This document shows, piece after piece, positions 47,055-55,162 of a stretch of 64,000 bases of DNA. Under the pieces are notes generated by a model, which had not been told where the DNA came from, did not search any database, and saw only the letters and a program-made list of their open reading frames with translations. Both the position numbers and the translations under genes were made by a program. Position 1 is the first letter of the stretch. Every line of letters starts with the position of its first letter. This stretch comes from an uncultured bacterium (GTDB lineage: Bacteria > Armatimonadota > UBA5829): positions 1 through 64,000 of the forward strand of contig CALJES010000018.1 of assembly GCA_938074205.1 (NCBI GenBank). Direction: 5' to 3'.

Positions 47055-47092
47055 GGTTGTTGGTCTGGTAGTTTTCTACCGCTTGCGACAAT

Positions 47093-47878
47093 ATGACTGA
47101 AGATAGTCTGTACGCATTTGGCTTGTTCCAGGTATTGAAATTCTTGTTGGTACTGGCAAGAATCGGGGGCATTTTCACGTCTGCACCAGTTTTTGGCGAC
47201 GTGCACGTGCCGCCGCGAGTGCGCATCGTGCTAGCAGTTGCATTGACGTTAGTCTTTTTCCCTATTGTCAAGTGCGATGCGTATCCCTTGGATATTTTCC
47301 CTTTTGTATGTGTGTTGGTAAAGGAGGCTTGCATAGGTTTAATAATAGGCTTCATCGTTGCTTTGGTTTTTTCTGCGGTGCGTATTGCCGGAGCATACGT
47401 AGACCTCGTTCTCGGCTTCGGTTTTGCAAACCTCGTTGATCCGACATTCAAGGAGAACAGCGCCGTTGTTGGCCAGTTGCAAAACCTTGTTGCTACACTG
47501 CTTTTTCTATCGATCAACGGTCACCACGTTGTGATCAAGGGTCTTAGCGACAGCTTCACAATTCTTCCTCTAGGAAACAGTGGTGTTTTGGAGCCGGCTG
47601 TGCAGGGATTGACTGCAGCTTTTGCAGTGATGTTTGGATCGGCCTTGCGTATAGCCTTGCCTGTCGTTGGTGCAATTTTCCTCACAGACGTGTCATTGGG
47701 GATTCTTGCCCGTACAGTCCCACAGCTGAATGTATTCGTCGTTGGGTTCCCAGCAAAGCTGGCAGTTGCGTTTTTCGTACTGGCAGTTTCTTTGCCATTC
47801 ACTTCTGGGGTTATGGCGCACATGTTCAGCGGACTTCAACGAGACATCGCTCTCGTTCTAAAAAGTATCGCCCTTTAG
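47093..47878 (+). CDS. fliR: Flagellar biosynthesis protein FliR
   Basis: A 261-residue integral membrane protein with about six helices. Family landmarks: VLARIGGIFTSAPVFGDVHVPPRVRIVLAVALTLVFFPIV, IGLIIGFIVALVFSAVRIAGAYVDLVLGFGFANLVDP. It is the last of the gate subunits P-Q-R and is followed by flhB after 19 bases. Confidence 0.94.
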   Translation: MTEDSLYAFGLFQVLKFLLVLARIGGIFTSAPVFGDVHVPPRVRIVLAVALTLVFFPIVKCDAYPLDIFPFVCVLVKEACIGLIIGFIVALVFSAVRIAGAYVDLVLGFGFANLVDPTFKENSAVVGQLQNLVATLLFLSINGHHVVIKGLSDSFTILPLGNSGVLEPAVQGLTAAFAVMFGSALRIALPVVGAIFLTDVSLGILARTVPQLNVFVVGFPAKLAVAFFVLAVSLPFTSGVMAHMFSGLQRDIALVLKSIAL

Positions 47879-47897
47879 CAAACGGAGTGTCGCATAA

Positions 47898-49001
47898 ATG
47901 GCGCTCGAAGACAGAACCGAAGCCCCAACGCCTCGTAGAAGACAAGAAGCTCGGCAGGAAGGTCAAGTCGCTCGCAGTGTCGAGTTGAATTCGGCTCTGA
48001 TTCTCCTGTTTGCACTTCTCATAGTTAAACTGTGCGCGCCGTGGTCTGCCGACAAGCTCAGGAGAATAATGGTTGATTCGTTTACTCATTTTCCGGCGTC
48101 TGACCTGTCTGCTGGTGATGTTGCGAACAAGCTGGTACGAGTGTTGCTAGAGGCAACAGCAGTTATTGCGCCATTGATTCTAGGTGTGGCAGTGGTGGGG
48201 TTTGTCTCTTGTGCGCTTCAAGTGGGCTTTACGATATCGGGAAAGCCTTTACAGCCCAAAGGAGAAAGGTTGAACCCAGTAGTTGGTCTCGGTCGGATGT
48301 TTTCCCTGAGAGCAGCAGTGGAATGCCTAAAGGCTGTTGCGAAGGTTATAATTGTTGGCTACATCGTCTACTCGTTCATTAGTCGCAGGCAAGCAGAGAT
48401 CGCCATATTGGCTGGTAGTAATTACGTAGTCGGACTTAAAACGATTGGCAAGCTAACTTGGGAATTACTTTTAAATGCTGCGTTAGCCATTTTAGTTCTG
48501 GCAGCCCTTGACTACATATTCCAAAGATGGCAGCACGAGAAGCAACTTCGTATGACAAAGCAGGAAGTAAAAGAGGATCTGAAACGAACCGAGGGAGACC
48601 CCCTGGTAAAATCGCGCATTCGACAGCGTCAGAGAGCGATAGCGCAACGTCGAATGATGCACGAAGTTCCAAAAGCTGATGTGGTTGTTACCAACCCTAC
48701 ACACTATGCTGTGGCACTCAAGTATGAGCCAGAGAAGCATAGCGCACCCGTCGTTGTGGCAAAGGGACAAAGACTAATAGCACTCAAAATAAGGGAGATC
48801 GCCGAGCAGAATGGCGTGCCAATAGTAGAAAATCCGCCTCTCGCTAGAACTCTTTACGCGACGGTTGATATAGGCGACGAAATCCCCGCTCATTTGTACC
48901 AAGCGGTAGCGGAAATACTGGCTTATGTATACCGGTTGAGTCAAAAGGTTGCGAGCGGTCGGCACGGCAGCGCATTTAGCAGCAACACAACTTCGCAGTA
49001 G
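47898..49001 (+). CDS. flhB: Flagellar biosynthesis protein FlhB
   Basis: A 367-residue protein. Four-helix membrane part (to about residue 215) and a cytoplasmic part with the self-cleavage motif NPTH at residues 266-269. Cleavage there switches export from hook to filament substrates. N-terminal DRTEAPTPRRRQEARQEGQVARS is typical. The ATG follows AAACGGAG. Next gene flhA starts 40 bases downstream. Confidence 0.96.
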   Translation: MALEDRTEAPTPRRRQEARQEGQVARSVELNSALILLFALLIVKLCAPWSADKLRRIMVDSFTHFPASDLSAGDVANKLVRVLLEATAVIAPLILGVAVVGFVSCALQVGFTISGKPLQPKGERLNPVVGLGRMFSLRAAVECLKAVAKVIIVGYIVYSFISRRQAEIAILAGSNYVVGLKTIGKLTWELLLNAALAILVLAALDYIFQRWQHEKQLRMTKQEVKEDLKRTEGDPLVKSRIRQRQRAIAQRRMMHEVPKADVVVTNPTHYAVALKYEPEKHSAPVVVAKGQRLIALKIREIAEQNGVPIVENPPLARTLYATVDIGDEIPAHLYQAVAEILAYVYRLSQKVASGRHGSAFSSNTTSQ

Positions 49002-49041
49002 CTAGCTGTTCGCCGGTTTTGCACTTTGGAAGGATTTGGCT

Positions 49042-51135
49042 ATGTCGGTAGCGTTACCGGGTTCAAAAACACAATCTACGCTGGGGGCACTAACTAGATA
49101 CAGCGACATATTCGTGGCATTTGCGGCTGTCGTTATTGTCGGAATGATGATCTTGCCGATGCCGCATTGGCTTCTCGATGTATCGCTTTGTGCCAATATA
49201 GCGCTGGCTTTATCCGTTCTCTTGGTGACAATGTACACTGCTGAGCCGCTCCAGTTCAGCTCATTTCCTTCCTTGCTTCTTTTGACGACACTGTTCCGTC
49301 TAGCCCTGAACATCTCTGCAACGCGCTTGATTCTTCTCCATGCGGATGCGGGCACAGTTATAAGGGCTTTTGGGACGGTGGTCGTTGGTGGAAACTATGT
49401 GGTTGGCATTGTAGTTTTCGCGATCATTATAGTCATCCAGTTTGTAGTCATAACCAACGGTGCCGGTCGGGTGGCTGAAGTTGCCGCGCGGTTTACTTTG
49501 GATGCAATGCCCGGCAAACAAATGGCAATAGATGCAGATCTCAATGCTGGTTTGATTGACGAAGCCGAAGCTCAGCGTCGCAGGCTGGAGATCGCCCGCG
49601 AGGCAGACTTCTACGGAGCTATGGATGGTGCGTCCAAATTTGTCCGCGGTGACGCTGTCGCCGCGATAGTGATGATAATCATCAACATATTGGGTGGGTT
49701 TGTCGTTGGTGTATTGCAAAAAGGCATGAATCTAACTCAAGCCCTGCAAACCTACACACTGCTCACCGTTGGTGAAGGCCTCGTAACCCAGATTCCAGCC
49801 CTGTTGGTTTCTACAGCTACAGGTCTAATGGTTACCAAAAACGGCTCGGAACGGAATCTAGGCCACGAGCTGATCTCCCAAGTTTTTTCGAGTCCTAAGG
49901 CCATTGGCATAACTGCGAGTGTGTTTGCTGCATTAGTGATAGTTCCCGGAATGCCGAGGGTGCCGTTGCTGAGTGCGGCTTGCGCCGTGGGCGCAGTTGC
50001 ATATTTCCTCGCACAGAATCAACGTCTTGCCGAAATCGAGGCTAAGCGGAAGGCGGCTGCTGAAAAAGAAATTCCCCAAGCGCCGGAGTCTATGACTAAT
50101 CTGCTAGGCGTGGATCCGCTCTCGGTTGAAATAGGATACGGACTTATTCCGCTTGCTGATCCCAGGCAAGGTGGCGAACTTTTGGAGCGTATAACCTTGC
50201 TCAGAAAGCAAGCCGCTCTCGAATTGGGCATTGTGGTTCCAGCCATCAGGGTTCGTGACAACGTGCAGCTAGGCGCTAACGAGTATGTGGTCAAGCTTCG
50301 CGGGGTTGAAATATCAAGAGGGGAAGCCTATGTGGGACAGTATCTAGCTATGAACCCAGGTGGCGCCACAGAAAAACTGAACGGCATACCCACACAAGAA
50401 CCCGCCTTCGGTCTACCAGCAATCTGGATTTCGGAGAGTCAGCGGACGTTTGCCGAAGTGGCTGGATACACGGTTGTCGACCCTACTACGGTAATTATTA
50501 CCCACCTTGGGGAATTAATCCGCCGATACGCCGCTGATTTGCTTACACGGCAAGAGACACAGGACATTCTCGATACTGCCAGAGAGATAGCGCCTGCCGT
50601 GGTAAACGAGCTTGTGCCGGACGTGGTGGGTATTGGTGATATTCAGAAGGTGTTACAGAACCTGCTGAGAGAACGGGTGCCTATCAAGGACATTGTGTCG
50701 ATACTAGAGGCAATCGCCGATCACGCTTCACTTACAAAGGACACAGACATATTGACAGAGTACGTACGCCAGCGCCTGTCCCTCGCGATATGTCAACAGT
50801 ATAAGGGTCCTGGTGGTAAGATCGTCGCGTTCGCTTTTCATCCAGCCACAGAACAGATCATTGCAGACAACATAAGACAAACTGAGCTGGGAATGCGTCT
50901 GATATTAGAGCCCAGCCTGGTACGGGAATTGCTGTCTTCTATTCGCGACCAAATAGAACAATTGTCGGCGTTGGGCTATGCTCCAGTTGTGCTTTGCTCG
51001 CCTAGGATCAGAATGCACGTGAGGCGATTGGTCGAGCAGAGCTTTCCGACTCTTGCGGTCCTTTCTTATGCTGAGATCGCCCCCAACGTCGACGTAGAAA
51101 CAAAGGGCATGGTGAAGATAGGAAATGCGAATTAA
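49042..51135 (+). CDS. flhA: Flagellar biosynthesis protein FlhA
   Basis: About 697 residues. Eight helices (to about residue 330) include the FHIPEP region (NPAFGL-type segment EPAFGLPAIWI lies in the soluble half). The cytoplasmic half (about 340-697) receives export chaperones. Family features: SSFPSLLLLTTLFRLALNISATRLIL and GFVVGVLQKGMNLTQALQTYTLLTVGEGLVTQIPALLVSTATGL. I take ATG 49042 (GGAAGGA seven bases upstream) over the in-frame TTG. It overlaps flhF by 11 bases. Confidence 0.96.
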   Translation: MSVALPGSKTQSTLGALTRYSDIFVAFAAVVIVGMMILPMPHWLLDVSLCANIALALSVLLVTMYTAEPLQFSSFPSLLLLTTLFRLALNISATRLILLHADAGTVIRAFGTVVVGGNYVVGIVVFAIIIVIQFVVITNGAGRVAEVAARFTLDAMPGKQMAIDADLNAGLIDEAEAQRRRLEIAREADFYGAMDGASKFVRGDAVAAIVMIIINILGGFVVGVLQKGMNLTQALQTYTLLTVGEGLVTQIPALLVSTATGLMVTKNGSERNLGHELISQVFSSPKAIGITASVFAALVIVPGMPRVPLLSAACAVGAVAYFLAQNQRLAEIEAKRKAAAEKEIPQAPESMTNLLGVDPLSVEIGYGLIPLADPRQGGELLERITLLRKQAALELGIVVPAIRVRDNVQLGANEYVVKLRGVEISRGEAYVGQYLAMNPGGATEKLNGIPTQEPAFGLPAIWISESQRTFAEVAGYTVVDPTTVIITHLGELIRRYAADLLTRQETQDILDTAREIAPAVVNELVPDVVGIGDIQKVLQNLLRERVPIKDIVSILEAIADHASLTKDTDILTEYVRQRLSLAICQQYKGPGGKIVAFAFHPATEQIIADNIRQTELGMRLILEPSLVRELLSSIRDQIEQLSALGYAPVVLCSPRIRMHVRRLVEQSFPTLAVLSYAEIAPNVDVETKGMVKIGNAN

Positions 51136-52342
51136 GACTTTTGAAGCTCCAACGTTGCAAGATGCTTTGGAAAAGGCCCGTAGAGAACTGGGCGAGGATG
51201 CCGTGGTACTCAATACCCGTTATGTAAAGTCTACCGGATTGCTGGGAATTCGCGGCGCTTCAAAGGTGGAACTAACAGCAGCCGTGCAACCTGAGGAACC
51301 TGGGGCAGTCGAGGTCGAAAATTGTGCGGATCGAACTCATAGTACTGCCATGGTCGAGTCTTCTTACCGATCGCTAAACAATCCGCTGTGCGATGGGGAC
51401 AACTCCACACAGGTGCAGATGGCTTCGGAGAATACTGAAGGCCGATGTACAAGTTTTTCCAAGGCCGAATCAACGGCGCCAGATATCGCTGACATAAAGT
51501 GGGAGCTTCGGCGCCTTGGTCTGATCGTCGAAAACTTACTTGCAGCGCGAATGTCAGTTTCTGCGGGCGAGCGGACACCTGAACAAGTGCATACGCCGTT
51601 ACTGATCCGCGCAGGGGTGGAAGCAAATATCGCCTACAAACAACTTGCTGACCTCGTGTATTTTGACGAGTTTGATACGCTCATAAAAGCGCTGGCTTCG
51701 AAACTTGAAAGTTTCGTGCGTCCGTTTGATTGTGCTGATTCTAGAGTCGTTGCTTTAGTCGGCCCTACCGGCGCGGGTAAAACCACTACTCTGGCCAAAC
51801 TTGCAGCTAAATGCTCGCTAGAGCAAGGCAAAGATGTTGCTCTCGTTACGGTCGATACATACCGCATTGGTGCAGTGGATCAGCTTCGAACATATGCGCG
51901 GATCATGGGTATCCCCCTTGAAGTTGCTTTTTCCCCTGCAGATGTAGCGGCAGCAGTTAATAAGCATAGGAACCGTGACCTCATACTGATCGACACGGTG
52001 GGTCGTAGCCAGCGAAGCGAGGAGCACTTGCGCGAGCTTAAGGCTTTCCTTGACGCGGCTGATGGCGTGGAAACACACCTTGTTGTATCGGCTGCTCTGT
52101 CACCAGACGTGCAGTACGAAGTTGTGGAGAGATTCTCGATTTTCTCACCGAAGTGCCTGATAATCACCAAGCTGGATGAAGTGTCCAACTTGGGTGTCCT
52201 GGTGAATCTACCCTTCCGCAGTGGTTTGCCGGTTTCTTGCACCACGTCAGGACAAAACGTCCCGAACGATCTGAGCATAGCCGATGCCAATGAAATGGCC
52301 GCAGCGGTTTTAGGACGTATTACCGCGGAGGTTGCTAGATGA
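51125..52342 (+). CDS. flhF: Flagellar placement GTPase FlhF
   Basis: A 405-residue SRP-type GTPase. N-terminal MRIKTFEAPTLQDALEKARRELGEDAVVLNT, a variable linker (about 60-135), then the NG domain. P-loop VALVGPTGAGKTTTLAKLA, DTVGR (usually DTAGR; V instead of A), and TKLDE. FlhF positions the flagellum with FlhG. It overlaps flhG by four bases (ATGA). Confidence 0.96.
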   Translation: MRIKTFEAPTLQDALEKARRELGEDAVVLNTRYVKSTGLLGIRGASKVELTAAVQPEEPGAVEVENCADRTHSTAMVESSYRSLNNPLCDGDNSTQVQMASENTEGRCTSFSKAESTAPDIADIKWELRRLGLIVENLLAARMSVSAGERTPEQVHTPLLIRAGVEANIAYKQLADLVYFDEFDTLIKALASKLESFVRPFDCADSRVVALVGPTGAGKTTTLAKLAAKCSLEQGKDVALVTVDTYRIGAVDQLRTYARIMGIPLEVAFSPADVAAAVNKHRNRDLILIDTVGRSQRSEEHLRELKAFLDAADGVETHLVVSAALSPDVQYEVVERFSIFSPKCLIITKLDEVSNLGVLVNLPFRSGLPVSCTTSGQNVPNDLSIADANEMAAAVLGRITAEVAR

Positions 52343-53250
52343 TCGACCAGGCTGCGAGTTTAAGAGAACTTGTTAGTACCAGAAGCGCCGACCGGTGCAG
52401 GGGTCAGTCGGCGCAAGTGCAAGGTGCCGCTTACACCCTTGCGGTTACTAGCGGCAAGGGTGGGGTGGGCAAGACCAGTCTCGCAGTCAACCTTAGTCTC
52501 CTGCTTGCTCGCAAAAAGCGGAAGATTTGGTTTATGGATGCTGACTTTGGTCTTGCGAATGCTGAAGTACTTCTAGGCGTGACACCGCCATTTAACGTAA
52601 TGCATGTGTTGCGCGGCGAGGTCGATCTGGCAAGTGCTTGGTTGGACGTTGCAGAGGGCGTGAAGCTGCTCTCTTCCGGTTCGGGACTTGAGGACGTAGC
52701 GAATATTGATGGATGTCGGGCTGCTTATCTAATCCGCAGTGTCAAATGTCTTTCTGGGCCAGATGACATTGTTCTAGCTGATACTGGCCCGGGTATCGAT
52801 GATCCGGTCATGTCTATCTTGACGGCGGCGGACGAGGTTATGGTGGTTACCACACCGGAACCGACTGCTCTCACAGATTCCTACGCAACAATGAAAGTTT
52901 TATTTTCACAGCGGCCTGAGTCGGATGTGACTCTTGTTATCAATTGCTGTGAGAGCCCTTCTCAAGCTGAGTCTCTGGCAAAGGCGATCAGCAACGTGTG
53001 CCAAAAGTTCCTCGGTAGAAGCTTCCAACGCTACGAGTACCTACCAGTGGATAACAGCTTGGCTCGCGCGATACAGGCTCAGAAGCCTCTTGTTATGGGT
53101 TCGTATCGCAGCCGCTTGGAACCGTGGCTGTGGAAGCTGGCAAACGGCATAGAAAGGAGAATGAAAGACAGGCACTCGGCTCTCGCATTCCGCGAGGCCG
53201 GTTTGCGTGTTGGACATTGGTCAGAAGCTGCAGCGGCGCGGTCGTTTTGA
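52339..53250 (+). CDS. flhG: Flagellar number regulator FlhG (MinD/ParA type)
   Basis: A 303-residue P-loop ATPase. Deviant Walker A SGKGGVGKTSLAVNL, then MDADFGLANAEVLLG. The N-terminal DQAASLRELV matches the conserved helix by which FlhG stimulates the FlhF GTPase. The C-terminal membrane-targeting helix is amphipathic (about 260-275). It limits flagellar number. Its final stop overlaps the start region of the next small gene. Confidence 0.95.
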   Translation: MIDQAASLRELVSTRSADRCRGQSAQVQGAAYTLAVTSGKGGVGKTSLAVNLSLLLARKKRKIWFMDADFGLANAEVLLGVTPPFNVMHVLRGEVDLASAWLDVAEGVKLLSSGSGLEDVANIDGCRAAYLIRSVKCLSGPDDIVLADTGPGIDDPVMSILTAADEVMVVTTPEPTALTDSYATMKVLFSQRPESDVTLVINCCESPSQAESLAKAISNVCQKFLGRSFQRYEYLPVDNSLARAIQAQKPLVMGSYRSRLEPWLWKLANGIERRMKDRHSALAFREAGLRVGHWSEAAAARSF

Positions 53251-53492
53251 TCGTTGGAGGATGGGTACCTGAGTTGGGTAGAGCCATATGGAGGTTGATA
53301 AGTTTGCTCTTGGCCCTAGGAACCTTCTTGGCTGTTGCGTCAGTCCAGCTTTTGAACGGCGAGGATTTGTTATGGTTGGTGATCAAGGCAATAGGAGCGT
53401 TTTTCGCGAGCTGGTTGGTTCTAGGGTTCCTGGGTGAGCTGTTGGGATCGCTCCTGGACAACAGGGGCGAGGATTCATTGACAGATGTTTGA
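53247..53492 (+). CDS. Small membrane protein after flhG
   Basis: A protein of about 70-81 residues with two helices (WRLISLLLALGTFLAVASVQLL, then LLWLVIKAIGAFFASWLVLGFLGELLG). Possible starts are TTG 53247 and TTG 53274; GGAGG (53256-53260) favours the latter, a little distant. An open frame upstream (from 53124) overlaps flhG and is probably not translated. I recognise no family. Between flhG and fliA it may be a flagellar accessory protein. Confidence 0.6.
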   Translation: MIVGGWVPELGRAIWRLISLLLALGTFLAVASVQLLNGEDLLWLVIKAIGAFFASWLVLGFLGELLGSLLDNRGEDSLTDV

Positions 53493-53521
53493 TCCCTAGG
53501 GGAGGGTAGTGCGGGTTAAAC

Positions 53522-54286
53522 ATGGATGCACGTGAGAAACTGTGGTTCGAGTATAAGAATAACGGCAGCGAGGAGGCAAGGGAGAAACTGATTGAAGAAT
53601 ATGCCTACCTTGCGAAGTACGCAGTGGACAGACTGAATCTGTCTCCTTCCGGCGCTTTGGGTTATGAGGATCTCATAGGTCACGCGATCGTAGGGTTGAT
53701 TGATGCCATAGAAAAATATGATCCTAGCCGCAGCGTCAAGTTTGAAACCTATGCATTGTCCAGGATTCGCGGGGAAGTTATCGACGTCATACGAGCACTA
53801 GATTGGGCTCCCCGATCTCTCAGGAGGCAAGAAGCTGAACTTCGCAGGGCATACGCTTACTTGGAAACCGTTCTAGGACGAAGTGCCACCGACCAGGAGG
53901 TGGCTGATTATCTCAATATCACAGTGTCCGAACTCGAAAAGCTTTTGGCGAACGTTTCCCAATGCGCATTGTTGTCCTTGGATGAAATCATAGCTTCAGG
54001 TGGCGATGTGTTGCATTCAGCTGATGGTTATTCGGACTCAGGTGACCCTGAAGCGATGATCGAGCGTTCGGAGCAAGTGCAGTTGCTAGCTCAGGCTATC
54101 GAAGAATTGCCCGAGCGTGAGCGTACGGTTATATCGCTTTACTACTACGATAAACTGACTCAGAAGGAGATAGCAGCAGTTCTAGGAGTTACCGAATCGC
54201 GGGTATGCCAGATGCACACAAAGGCCGTGTTGCGGTTGGCTGCAAAGCTGACCCGTATGCCGTTGTCACTCTACGCTGCTGCGTGA
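53522..54286 (+). CDS. fliA: Flagellar sigma factor FliA (sigma28 type)
   Basis: A 254-residue sigma70-family factor. Region 2 with YALSRIRGEVIDVIRALDWAPRSLRR, region 3 and region 4 (KLTQKEIAAVLGVTESRVCQMHTKAVLRL) match the FliA/WhiG group. It transcribes late flagellar and chemotaxis genes. No FliA-type promoter was found in this window, so its targets are elsewhere. The start codon ATG is preceded by GGGGAGGG. Confidence 0.95.
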   Translation: MDAREKLWFEYKNNGSEEAREKLIEEYAYLAKYAVDRLNLSPSGALGYEDLIGHAIVGLIDAIEKYDPSRSVKFETYALSRIRGEVIDVIRALDWAPRSLRRQEAELRRAYAYLETVLGRSATDQEVADYLNITVSELEKLLANVSQCALLSLDEIIASGGDVLHSADGYSDSGDPEAMIERSEQVQLLAQAIEELPERERTVISLYYYDKLTQKEIAAVLGVTESRVCQMHTKAVLRLAAKLTRMPLSLYAAA

Positions 54287-54313
54287 GGCTCGCAGCGGCT
54301 TTTCGAAAAGGCG

Positions 54314-54616
54314 GTGATAGATGTGGATACGGATCCAACAGGGCTGACAGGATCGATTTCGAGACTGTTTGGTGTGGGGAAGTCGCTCGGATCAACTCAG
54401 CGAGCGAGCGAACTAGCACAAGATCAACTGGCGGACGAGTCAGTCAATGCTCTACATCGTAAGTCACCCAACCAAGCGAACGGGGTATCAAGAGAGAAAA
54501 TAAGAAGAGATCGCGAGCGAAGGCAAAAAGAGCACCAGCGCAAACTTGGCCGGAGCGGTGAAAAAGACATAGAACTGGCTGCAGAGACGTCCAGCGAGAT
54601 TGATTTTACTGCATAG
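54314..54616 (+). CDS. Hypothetical basic protein after fliA
   Basis: A 100-residue protein with a GTG start 27 bases after fliA. The N-terminal half is polar and serine-rich; residues about 58-85 are highly charged (KIRRDRERRQKEHQRK), then an acidic end. No membrane helix and no family. Position suggests a flagellar accessory role. Short and low in complexity, so it is less certain than its neighbours. Confidence 0.5.
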   Translation: MIDVDTDPTGLTGSISRLFGVGKSLGSTQRASELAQDQLADESVNALHRKSPNQANGVSREKIRRDRERRQKEHQRKLGRSGEKDIELAAETSSEIDFTA

Positions 54617-54703
54617 CGTCTTTCCATATCGTGGCTTAGTTTGGGCATGGTGGGTGTACGTCTGGATCGGAAGCTGCTGTAAATTTTCGGAGCGCAGAAG
54701 AGC

Positions 54704-55162
54704 ATGGAAACTTTGTTCTGTTCATTCGTTTTAGTGTTAGTCTTTTGGCTCCTATGGCGTGGCGTTGTATGGATGCTGCGGGCGGGTGGAAAAAACAACC
54801 TTAAGTTCGAGCCGCTAACCCCAGCCGACCTTCGCGTTTTGGAAGAGGCTGCCGCGCGGCTCATGGAGGAACTCAGAGCAACGGCAGATGAGTGTGTTGC
54901 TAAGATCGAAGCAGCATGTGCCCAGGCAACTCAAACTAAACAACGTTTTGATGCCGCGACAACCGCTACAGATATGCAAAACCCTGATTGGGCGAGATGT
55001 GACATAAGTGCATCGGAACTTGCAAGGCAAGTTGGGCTTACTACGGGCGAAATTGAGCTAATGCGCTCTTTACGTTCTTTTTGCCCGGGGTACAACAAAG
55101 ATTCGACAGCTCAAAAGCCCGATTCCGAGTCTAAAATTCTTACTTTAGGGTCAGATTCCTAA
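54704..55162 (+). CDS. SwrB/DUF6115-like single-pass protein
   Basis: A 152-residue protein. N-terminal helix (about 4-22), a charged helical middle (about 38-80), then a helix-turn-helix-like end with ISASELARQVGLTTGEIELMRSL. This architecture (membrane anchor, coiled-coil, terminal HTH) resembles DUF6115 and Bacillus SwrB, which act with the flagellar export gate. Family call is from layout and gene position. Its 3' end overlaps the convergent TPR gene by 23 bases. Confidence 0.65.
   Translation: METLFCSFVLVLVFWLLWRGVVWMLRAGGKNNLKFEPLTPADLRVLEEAAARLMEELRATADECVAKIEAACAQATQTKQRFDAATTATDMQNPDWARCDISASELARQVGLTTGEIELMRSLRSFCPGYNKDSTAQKPDSESKILTLGSDS

Noticed and set aside
53124-53246. Longer N-terminus for the small membrane protein after flhG
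   Set aside because: This part overlaps flhG in another frame and has basic, uneven composition; a start at 53247 or 53274 is more natural.
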